21,524 nucleotides of DNA from positions 1-21,524 of the IMG/VR virus record IMGVR_UViG_3300030233_000080; one strand, 5' to 3'. Source of the DNA: a virus. Positions 8,526 through 14,319 of this stretch are shown piece by piece; within the stretch, counting starts at the first letter, position 1; each line of letters opens with the position of its first letter. The translations under genes were made by a program, and so were the position numbers. The notes beneath the pieces were generated by a model. It was given only the letters and a program-made list of their open reading frames with translations, was not told where the DNA came from and did no database searches.

Positions 8526-8932
8526 AAGTTCCACCAGTATTCGGTTGTCATAACGTCCGCCCAGAACAACGCCTGGGCGTTCAAGTTCAACAGTTCACCG
8601 CCTTGCCACTTCACCTCGATTTCAGCCTCTGGCGGCAGCCAATTGATCAGCTCTTTCAGGAGCGGCTTGCGCAGCTCGCTGAGCTGGTCCCGAGATTCAC
8701 CAGCAAAACGCCGGTGGCTGCGGGATACAGCGGAAATAACCATGACCTCAGCGAGCACCCTATGGCGGGTAAATCCGCTGAGCTCCGTGTGGGTCACCTT
8801 CTCGCGGCCCGGCACTAACAGGACGGACGGAAAGGCCCGGGACTTCAGCGCCTCGTTGACATCGCCTGCAATCTCAACATCGCAAGGTGCGACGGTTTTC
8901 AAACGATCCGCCCAGGGCTCCAGGTTCAGCAT
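8522..8932 (-). CDS. Tail terminator-like protein
   Basis: A 136-residue protein with start and stop overlapping its neighbours (TGATG with the DUF1320 gene, ATGA with the small basic gene). It begins MLNLEPWADRLKTVAP and contains AFPSVLLVPGREKV and SRDQLSELRKPLLKELINWL. This alpha/beta pattern and the place between the gp36-type connector and the tail tube match tail terminator proteins (lambda U / phage Gp37-like), which cap the tube and join it to the head. Assignment rests on order, size and general pattern; a head-tail joining role of another kind is possible. Confidence 0.65.
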   Translation of the reverse strand: MLNLEPWADRLKTVAPCDVEIAGDVNEALKSRAFPSVLLVPGREKVTHTELSGFTRHRVLAEVMVISAVSRSHRRFAGESRDQLSELRKPLLKELINWLPPEAEIEVKWQGGELLNLNAQALFWADVMTTEYWWNL

Positions 8933-9438
8933 CAGAAATCCCCCAGGTTGTCACGGAAAACAGTCTTGCCCTTCGTGAAAGACGGGGCGTCCGTGCCGGT
9001 TTCCTTCACCGGGTCATCGAACCCCAGGCTGAACTTGCCGTCCGCTGTCAGCTGCAACATCTTCATGGCATCCCGGTAGTCCCTTAGCACGGGGTCTTTG
9101 TCATCGGCTCCGAAGCGGTCCTTGTGCAGGTAGTAGCGGGCGATCATCCGCGTCCAGTTGGCGACGATGCCCGGTACCGTTTCCAACGGCACATACCCAC
9201 GCTTGGCGAGAAAGCCATTGATCAGGGCTTCGGCGTCGGCCACGGCCTGATCAACACGTGCAAGCGCCTCATCCGCAACCGCCACCTCATCCGCAGACCA
9301 GGCTGAGCGATCCTCGCCCAGCAAGGTGGCTTCCATCAGCTCGAAGTCGACAACCGCCAGGTGCTGCGGGGTAGCCTGTTCGGCCAGCTCCCTCGCACCC
9401 GGCCGATCGGCCAGTTCCGCATGGCTGATGTAAGGCAT
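8932..9438 (-). CDS. DUF1320 (Mu gp36-like) head-tail connector protein
   Basis: This 168-residue protein begins MPYISHAELADRPGARELAE, the typical opening of the DUF1320 family (Mu gp36). The helical middle (VDQAVADAEALINGFLAKRG followed by VPLETVPGIVANWTRMIARYYLH) is diagnostic: these proteins resemble gp6-type connectors that form a ring below the portal. The C-terminal tail ending KGKTVFRDNLGDF is also commonly seen in this family. It follows the FluMu/gp35 gene by two bases and overlaps the terminator gene. Confidence 0.88.
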   Translation of the reverse strand: MPYISHAELADRPGARELAEQATPQHLAVVDFELMEATLLGEDRSAWSADEVAVADEALARVDQAVADAEALINGFLAKRGYVPLETVPGIVANWTRMIARYYLHKDRFGADDKDPVLRDYRDAMKMLQLTADGKFSLGFDDPVKETGTDAPSFTKGKTVFRDNLGDF

Positions 9439-9440
9439 GA

Positions 9441-9890
9441 TCAGCTCTTAGCCTTCGCAGTCTTCGCGGTGGACTTGGAAGCCGGCTTTTTCGCGGTGGA
9501 CTTGGCAGCAGGTGCCGCCGTGGCGCCGGAGCCGGGAGTTTGGCCAGCATCGCTAGCCGGTTCGTTGGAGCCGTCCTGGTTCTCTTCACCAGCGGCCGGA
9601 GTTTCGCCGGCGTCCGAGGTTGCTTTCTCTGGGTCACTGGCACTGTCATCAGCACTATCACCGGAACCAGCCTGTGGATCGGGTTCGCCAGGTGCAGCCC
9701 CGTTTTTGCCGGAGTCTTCGCCATCCGTGATGTTGGCGGGGGTCTGGTTTGGCTCTTGCTCAGCCTCAGCCGGAGAAAGAGCGCCGGAGAGCAGAAGCTC
9801 TTCCGCTTGCTCCGCCTCCATCGACACCACCCCGGTTTTTATGAATCGCCCGCCATGCTTGACGGGCGAATTGACGTTATAGCGCGGCAT
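9441..9890 (-). CDS. FluMu/Mu gp35-like protein with long low-complexity tail
   Basis: The first ~45 residues (MPRYNVNSPVKHGGRFIKTG, then EAEQAEELLLSGAL) match the short N-terminal domain of Mu gp35/FluMu HI1506-type proteins. Residues about 46-125 are an acidic low-complexity stretch of Asp, Glu, Ser, Gly, Pro and Ala. The last ~25 residues switch to a histone-H1-like Lys/Ala tail (AKSTAKKPASKSTAKTAKAK). The gene lies between capsid and connector genes, as in Mu. AAGGGGG precedes the ATG. The role in the head is not established; the charge switch suggests binding to DNA or to another protein, which is inference. Confidence 0.75.
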   Translation of the reverse strand: MPRYNVNSPVKHGGRFIKTGVVSMEAEQAEELLLSGALSPAEAEQEPNQTPANITDGEDSGKNGAAPGEPDPQAGSGDSADDSASDPEKATSDAGETPAAGEENQDGSNEPASDAGQTPGSGATAAPAAKSTAKKPASKSTAKTAKAKS

Positions 9891-9900
9891 AATTGCCCCC

Positions 9901-10824
9901 TTAACCTGCGTTCTGGAACAGGAACCCGGCGGTGATACCGGTGGCCACTGGCTTGCGCTCCATGGTCACTGGATAAATCCAGCTCTTCGCGGAGTTGTCG
10001 TAGTAGCTCTGTTCCACGAGTGGGTGACCTTCCAGGGTGTAGGTGTAACCGTAGGATGGCTCTTCCATGCTGGATGCTTCGGGTGCCACATAAGCCAATA
10101 CAGCGTCTGCGCCCCATACATCTGAGAATTCTCCCTGGGCATCAGCAGCCACCGCCTTGCCAACCACTACGCGGTCAACATCCATCAGCCGGGCCAGCAT
10201 TTCAGCCGTCACCGAGTCCGCGCTGGTGTACTTGAAGCGCTCCAGCACATTCGGGTTTTCTGACGCACCGGCAAAGGCCTTGGCGGAGATCAGCAGGGTG
10301 TTGGGGTAAACGCCGATGGTCTGGCGGATTGCCTCGCGGCCGGCGCGGACGTCCTTGGCCGGATCGCCGGTTTCGGAGGACCACTTCGCGGCGGAGAGAT
10401 CCACCTTATGGTCGGCGTCATAGTTGTTGGCATCGAGCGCGACCTCCGCCTGCTCCACTTCCAGAGCGAGCATCAGCGAGCGCATCACGGTGTTCACCGA
10501 GCGCTGACCCAACTGGATATTCGGAACCTGGTTGGCATCGCGGATGTGCTCGATGGGCAGCTTGCCTTCCAGGGCGTCCTGCACCAGAGCAAACGGTTTG
10601 CCCAGGTAACCAAACTCAATGCGCTTGGTGTTAGCACCGGGCGCGCGCCGCGCGTTGTAAAGGCGGAAGGCTTCCTTACCGAATTCCAGCACCTGGCCGC
10701 CGGATACCGCCACCGGTACACGGGGGAAAAGGAAGCCTCCCACCATCTCCTGTTGACGATAGCCCTGCGCGTGCGTGGTCAGGATCGGGTCAATCACCCG
10801 TACCCCTTTATTGGTCATTGGCAT
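9901..10824 (-). CDS. Major capsid protein
   Basis: This 307-residue protein lies right after the capsid cement gene and the protease/scaffold gene, the place of the major capsid protein. It starts MPMTNKGVRVIDPILTTHAQ with GAGGA seven bases before the ATG. Features typical of HK97-fold subunits are a long helix-rich middle (VMRSLMLALEVEQAEVALDA) and an A-domain-like segment (PNTLLISAKAFAGASENPNV). Its sequence does not look like Mu gpT, so within a Mu-type gene order the capsid seems to come from another lineage of transposable phages. No obvious N-terminal delta domain is present, in agreement with a separate scaffold. Confidence 0.85.
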   Translation of the reverse strand: MPMTNKGVRVIDPILTTHAQGYRQQEMVGGFLFPRVPVAVSGGQVLEFGKEAFRLYNARRAPGANTKRIEFGYLGKPFALVQDALEGKLPIEHIRDANQVPNIQLGQRSVNTVMRSLMLALEVEQAEVALDANNYDADHKVDLSAAKWSSETGDPAKDVRAGREAIRQTIGVYPNTLLISAKAFAGASENPNVLERFKYTSADSVTAEMLARLMDVDRVVVGKAVAADAQGEFSDVWGADAVLAYVAPEASSMEEPSYGYTYTLEGHPLVEQSYYDNSAKSWIYPVTMERKPVATGITAGFLFQNAG

Positions 10825-10834
10825 AACGAAATCC

Positions 10835-11164
10835 TCAGTTAGGGATGATGAATACTTCGATCAGGTCGCCGTCGGCAGCGTCCTGAAGCGCACGGGCAAC
10901 CACCGTCCCGGCAGAGGCTGCAACGGCGACACCGTCCGCGCCTACCTCAATTTCACCGCCGGCGGCGATCACACCTGACGCCTCAACAATGGAGGAGCCC
11001 AGGCAGTCCACCGCCAACTGGTCGCCGATAGCGGCCTCGCTGGTCGAAATGCCGAAGGCATTGCCGGCCGCCGTTGAGTGGGTACCGTCCAGGTCCACGA
11101 ATCGGTGTCGTTCAATAGCGGCCGTCGCCTGGACCGTGTGGGTCATTACTGCGTACTTTTGCAT
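10835..11164 (-). CDS. DUF2190 capsid cement / head decoration protein
   Basis: A 109-residue, Ala- and Gly-rich beta protein with features of the DUF2190 family: an N-terminal VQATAAIERHRFVDLDG, repeats of short strands (IAAGGEIEVGADGVAVAASA) and the typical C-terminal ARALQDAADGDLIEVFI. Members bind the outside of the capsid as cement. It lies between the protease/scaffold gene (4-base gap) and the capsid gene (10-base gap), which fits co-expression with the capsid. Confidence 0.85.
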   Translation of the reverse strand: MQKYAVMTHTVQATAAIERHRFVDLDGTHSTAAGNAFGISTSEAAIGDQLAVDCLGSSIVEASGVIAAGGEIEVGADGVAVAASAGTVVARALQDAADGDLIEVFIIPN

Positions 11165-11168
11165 GGCC

Positions 11169-11663
11169 TCAGCCTCCTACCGCTGCCACGGCAGCGTTGT
11201 AGTCACATTTGTGCTGGGCCTGGTATGCCAGCGCTTTCTGGTGAAGCTCCAGGCGCTCCGGGTCCACGGCGTATCCTGTCGGCGCCGCAAAGCTTGCGGT
11301 GGCAACAGCATCGCCGGTGCGCTCACCCGCTCCGCGCTCGCTGAAATCCACGCGCTCGGGCAGGGCCTTGAGGAAATCGCGCAACCAGGTGTCCGCCGGT
11401 TTCTTGATCTCGCCGTCGCTGGAGGAAAAGCACACTTCGCCGGCGGCGTCCTGGGCTTCCATAAAGGCAACCAGGCCATCCTTTTCAGCCGGCAGTACCT
11501 TGCCTTCGGCCACCAATTGCTCAGCAAAGCTGGCGACTTCCTCCTGGCGGGCCTTCGCTTCCTTCCGGGCCAGCGCATCCTCACGAGCCTTGAGCGCGGA
11601 TTCACGGGCGGCAAAATCCGCCGACCCCTCACCGCCTGGCTTGTCTTTGTCTTCAGGTTTCAC
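11169..11663 (-). CDS. Nested in-frame scaffold protein (Mu Z-like)
   Basis: Inside gene I a very strong SD, GGAGGTGA (11676-11669), stands with 8 bases between GGAGG and a GTG at 11663. This GTG is in the I frame at codon 216. Translation from it would give a 164-residue protein starting with fMet then KPEDKDKPGG and containing the coiled coil and C-terminal helices but no protease half. Mu makes its scaffold Z in the same way from within I. The signal is seen in the sequence; use of this start is inferred. Confidence 0.7.
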   Translation of the reverse strand: MKPEDKDKPGGEGSADFAARESALKAREDALARKEAKARQEEVASFAEQLVAEGKVLPAEKDGLVAFMEAQDAAGEVCFSSSDGEIKKPADTWLRDFLKALPERVDFSERGAGERTGDAVATASFAAPTGYAVDPERLELHQKALAYQAQHKCDYNAAVAAVGG

Positions 11664-12308
11664 GGTTGTCACCTCCATCGGTGTGTTGTCCGGGGCAGAA
11701 AATCCCGGTTGAGAAAGTTCTTCCATCGCTTCCTGCTCCGCAGTCTCCGCTGATCGCGCCAGGTAATCCGGAACAACCCGGTTGGCGGTTTCCTCGCCAA
11801 ACTGGGACAGCATCCAGTCCCGCATCCGACGAACGAACTGGGCCAGGGTGGAGCGAGCGTCGAAGTCTTCGGCGGCAAACTCCACCGTCACCACGCCCTC
11901 TTCAGGGCTGGCAAAGCTGGCCGATTTGAGACCGGGAATAGCGGGTGCAGCGGCGCCGAGGAACCCAACGTGGCGCAGATACCAAACGCCAGGCTTCGGG
12001 TTGGATGGGTGCTTTGGCGGGAACCAGGAAGCGGAAACCTTGGGGAAGCGGCCGTCATTAACCATGGCCGCGAACTGGGGCTCTACACGGTCGGGCCGCG
12101 CTTTGACCAGCTCGCCGTCCAATTCAATCGAATCTACCCAGCCATAAGCCGGGTCTTCCAGGGACGGATGGCCAACCACCAGAGGGGCGGAGAACAACGC
12201 CGGGTCATACGCATCAACAGAGGCTTCCATATCCTCGCGGGAAAATGTCCACTCCCGGCCGTTGTTGTCCGTGTGCTGGCCATACTTGAAAATTTCTAAC
12301 AGGCTCAT
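11169..12308 (-). CDS. I: Head maturation protease with C-terminal scaffold (Mu gpI-like)
   Basis: This 379-residue protein matches Mu gene I in order and layout. The N-terminal half (about 1-160) carries the protease-like region: MSLLEIFKYGQHTDNNGREW, PLVVGHPSLEDPAYGWVDSI (His in VVGHP is the likely nucleophile-pair residue of Mu-type proteases) and PKVSASWFPP (a Ser in this strand is the candidate catalytic Ser). A linker follows, then residues about 225-290 form a charged coiled coil typical of scaffolds (ESALKAREDALARKEAKARQ). It is the first gene after a 293-base gap, with GAGGT upstream of the ATG. It cleaves scaffold and itself during head maturation, by analogy with Mu. Catalytic residue choice is inferred from pattern. 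Confidence 0.85.
   Translation of the reverse strand: MSLLEIFKYGQHTDNNGREWTFSREDMEASVDAYDPALFSAPLVVGHPSLEDPAYGWVDSIELDGELVKARPDRVEPQFAAMVNDGRFPKVSASWFPPKHPSNPKPGVWYLRHVGFLGAAAPAIPGLKSASFASPEEGVVTVEFAAEDFDARSTLAQFVRRMRDWMLSQFGEETANRVVPDYLARSAETAEQEAMEELSQPGFSAPDNTPMEVTTVKPEDKDKPGGEGSADFAARESALKAREDALARKEAKARQEEVASFAEQLVAEGKVLPAEKDGLVAFMEAQDAAGEVCFSSSDGEIKKPADTWLRDFLKALPERVDFSERGAGERTGDAVATASFAAPTGYAVDPERLELHQKALAYQAQHKCDYNAAVAAVGG
11669..11676 (-). promoter_or_regulatory. Internal ribosome binding site for nested scaffold
   Basis: GGAGGTGA on the minus strand, eight consecutive bases complementary to the 16S 3' end, with 8 bases between GGAGG and the in-frame GTG at 11663. The codons involved encode Met-Glu-Val-Thr. 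Confidence 0.7.
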
Positions 12309-12341
12309 GCCTACCTCGTGCCCCGTTTATGATGAACGTGG

Positions 12342-12352
12342 GCTCAGAGTGG
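12342..12352 (-). repeat. CCACTCTGAGC repeat, copy 1
   Basis: This 11-mer is identical to the one at 20343-20353, and a 9-base version (CCACTCTGA) lies at 20293-20301. All copies are in the two non-coding control regions and in the same orientation as the late genes. Confidence 0.5.
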
Positions 12353-12368
12353 CAGGCCTGGTGCTCGC

Positions 12369-12380
12369 TGTATTTTGAAG
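12369..12380 (-). repeat. Late-promoter-like motif, copy in PI-like region
   Basis: CTTCAAAATACA on the minus strand, an exact match to the copy at 20303-20314. Similarity extends upstream so that 17 of 23 aligned bases agree. In this copy TTTTG and CAAAA form an inverted repeat with an 8-base spacer, as expected for a dimeric activator site. Confidence 0.6.
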
Positions 12381-12583
12381 AGAGACAAAACAAAAAGGGG
12401 TTGGGCGGGCGCCCGATATCGGCAGGAAATTACGCTTGGGTATTGTGCTCAGGCGGAGCCGCCCAGGTCAAGAATCTGCTTTCGCATCCGTCAGGCATCG
12501 TTGGCTGGCCGCTGTCGGATTTATAAACGGGTCTGGCAGGATTTAAAGCATATAAACGAACGGACGCACCCCTGAATAATTGA

Positions 12584-12600
12584 AGGCCCTTGTAGGGCCT
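12584..12600 (-). terminator. Hairpin after gpG, possible terminator
   Basis: AGGCCCT / AGGGCCT form a perfect 7-bp stem with a 3-base loop, beginning one base after the gpG stop codon. On the minus strand it is followed by TTCAATTATT, an imperfect T-rich run, so termination may be partial. It separates the packaging genes from the head block. Confidence 0.55.
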
Positions 12601-12601
12601 C

Positions 12602-13069
12602 TCAGCCGCTTCCGTAATGGCGGGACACAAACCGCCTGGCAATCTTCAGGATATGGTCCTCGTCATCGTCGCTCACGCCAAGCCAGGGGCGTGCCGGTAT
12701 ATCGCCCCACAAGTGGGGGAACTCTTCCTTGGTACCACCGAAGTGCATCATCGCGGCGTAGGGCCGGTCGCTACCAAACTCCAGGCCATCGGGGCCAAGC
12801 TGATACCTCAGGCCCGGGCCACGCATATCGCCACTGTGGGTCAGGATCTTATCCTTGTTGCGCTTCTTTCTGGCCAGCGTTACATCAGAGAGCGGCTCCC
12901 AGGGGGTGCCATCCGGCGACTCTTCGTCCTCAAAGCGTTGCCGGTGGGTACGCAACAGGAACTCCCCCACCTGCGCGTATAGCGGCTCAAGGTTCGTGCC
13001 CGCGCTTTCCAGGTCAGTCATCACCCTGCGCACCAGGCTGTCGTCATACTCTATGCGAATGCCCGCCAT
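12602..13069 (-). CDS. G: Virion morphogenesis protein (Mu gpG-like)
   Basis: A 155-residue protein, nearly the length of Mu gpG, in the place of gpG after the MuF gene with a TAATG overlap. It begins MAGIRIEYDDSLVRRVMTDL and contains the family hallmarks of phage virion morphogenesis proteins (Phage_tail_S): the SPDGTPWEPLSDVTLARKK segment, an H-S-G-D-M-R turn, a Y-A-A-M-M-H-F-G-G motif and a PARPWLGVSDDD motif near the end. The family acts in head-tail joining or tail attachment. Confidence 0.92.
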   Translation of the reverse strand: MAGIRIEYDDSLVRRVMTDLESAGTNLEPLYAQVGEFLLRTHRQRFEDEESPDGTPWEPLSDVTLARKKRNKDKILTHSGDMRGPGLRYQLGPDGLEFGSDRPYAAMMHFGGTKEEFPHLWGDIPARPWLGVSDDDEDHILKIARRFVSRHYGSG

Positions 13070-14319
13070 TACTCGCTCCTCCGGTACAGGCGTATGCCAA
13101 CCCGGGCGTTCTCCAGGTATTCATCCACCTGGTCCTGCAGTGCCATGACAGCACCCCAGCCGTCGTTGCCCGTCTCACCCAGCGCCAGTGCGGGCATGTC
13201 TTCCCCGGGCAAGTCAAACCGCGCCAGGTAACGCCGGCGCACAACCAGGTCTTCGTTGGTACCGCTACGCTCCAGCCGCAGCCAGACTTCATCCGGGTTC
13301 TGTATCGCTTCAGCCAGCAGTGGCAGGTACCGGCCACGGCCCTCTTTGTTGGCGTCCAGCTGCCCGGTGCGGCGGTTACGGAACAGGTCCGCGCCCACCA
13401 CCAGGGCTTCACCCACCACATCGGTGTAAACGGCAGGGCTATCAAGGGTGGCATCAAAGCGGTCCAGGAAGTCAGCGGTGTACGCTTCGTCGGTCAGATC
13501 TTCCGGCAACAGCGCTTCAGCATCCACCGATCGGGCAGCGGGCAGCTCGTCACCAGGTCGCCGGTTCGGTAGGCCGGGGGCACCGGCCCCAGTGCTGGGC
13601 ACATCCGGCAGTTCCCCAGGCACCGCGCTCTTCAGCCGGCTTTTGCCTGGTGAATGTTCGAAGCCGGGGTCTACCCCCTTGGGTACCCGCACCCGGAACG
13701 GGCCACCCGGGCTGCGCTGGCCGATCTCGCGGGTTTCCCATTCGATGTCCGGAGCGGTGTCCGGACCGCTTTTGCCCAGGTCTTCCAGGTCATCCTCCGT
13801 CACGCCCTCCACATAGCACTGGCAACCCCAACCGTTCATCGGCATGTGGGTGTCCCACCATGGATCATCCGCGCGCAACACCAGCCCGTCCCACGCCAGG
13901 TGTTCCTCGCGTGGGTCTTCCACCGCTGGCGAATGCCGGTACCGGCGAAATGGCAATGCGTCCTGGTTTGCGTCCAGTTGCTGAGCGCGACCGGCGTTAT
14001 AGCTCTGGTACAGGTTGGTCTGGTAGATCACCCGGGTGCGCCAGTTGCGGCCGCCGTTGTAGTCCCAGCCAAACTGCTCAACGATGGAATCGAAGTCTCG
14101 CCGGAAGTCGGCAATGGTTCCGCCGTCGTCAACCACCTTGTCGATCGCAGTGTGGAAGTCAGCAACCAGGTCATTGCGATTTGCACCGGCAACCGCAAAG
14201 CCCCAATCGTTCTCGCCGGCGTAGAAGTCCGTCCAGGCGTTTGTCGGGATATCCAGTTTGCCCCGGATAAACTCGATCTGTTCCTGGAAGGGCAGCGACC
14301 CATAGCTCACACTCGCCAT
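13069..14319 (-). CDS. F: MuF head morphogenesis protein fused to PBECR2-type nuclease domain
   Basis: A 416-residue protein overlapping the portal gene by TGATG. Residues about 40-175 are the MuF (gp30/SPP1 gp7) minor head domain, with YQTNLYQSYNAGRAQQLDAN, the RYRHSPAVEDPREEHLAWDG segment and the closing GWGCQCYVEGV Cys motif. After a Pro/Gly-rich linker (about 200-270), residues about 270-416 look like PBECR2, a phage Barnase/EndoU/colicin E5-D/RelE-like nuclease domain: DVVGEALVVGADLFRNRRTG, GRGRYLPLLAEAIQNPDEVW, a basic VVRRRYLARFDL strand and a C-terminal GWGAVM-containing end. MuF proteins sit inside the head near the portal and can be ejected with DNA, so the domain may act as an injected toxin or modify the host. 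Nuclease activity is inferred from family. Confidence 0.88.
   Translation of the reverse strand: MASVSYGSLPFQEQIEFIRGKLDIPTNAWTDFYAGENDWGFAVAGANRNDLVADFHTAIDKVVDDGGTIADFRRDFDSIVEQFGWDYNGGRNWRTRVIYQTNLYQSYNAGRAQQLDANQDALPFRRYRHSPAVEDPREEHLAWDGLVLRADDPWWDTHMPMNGWGCQCYVEGVTEDDLEDLGKSGPDTAPDIEWETREIGQRSPGGPFRVRVPKGVDPGFEHSPGKSRLKSAVPGELPDVPSTGAGAPGLPNRRPGDELPAARSVDAEALLPEDLTDEAYTADFLDRFDATLDSPAVYTDVVGEALVVGADLFRNRRTGQLDANKEGRGRYLPLLAEAIQNPDEVWLRLERSGTNEDLVVRRRYLARFDLPGEDMPALALGETGNDGWGAVMALQDQVDEYLENARVGIRLYRRSE

Larger units (their letters stand above)
12309..12601 (-). promoter_or_regulatory. Late control region before gene I (PI-like)
   Basis: This 293-base AT-richer gap between gpG and I holds no convincing gene. 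On the minus strand it contains, in order: a hairpin next to the gpG stop; TTGACC (12471-12466) and CACAAT (12447-12442) with an 18-base spacer, a possible sigma70 promoter whose spacer holds a GGCGG/CCGCC inverted repeat; two overlapping perfect 10-bp palindromes (12413-12422 and 12406-12415); the dyad TTTTG-N8-CAAAA within the 12-mer CTTCAAAATACA (12380-12369) shared with the lysis control region; and CCACTCTGAGC (12352-12342), also repeated there. A CATAAA (12329-12324 area) could serve as -10. In Mu the late promoter PI lies at the same place and is activated by protein C. Confidence 0.55.

Noticed and set aside
7602-8978. 458-codon plus-strand open frame
   Set aside because: Antisense shadow across the tube, small basic and terminator genes; composition rich in Arg/Gly/Gln and no recognisable fold.
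12430-12642. 70-codon minus-strand frame in the gap before gene I, and two short plus-strand frames nearby
   Set aside because: The minus-strand frame overlaps gpG and runs through the hairpin; none has an SD or protein-like pattern. The gap is better explained as a control region.
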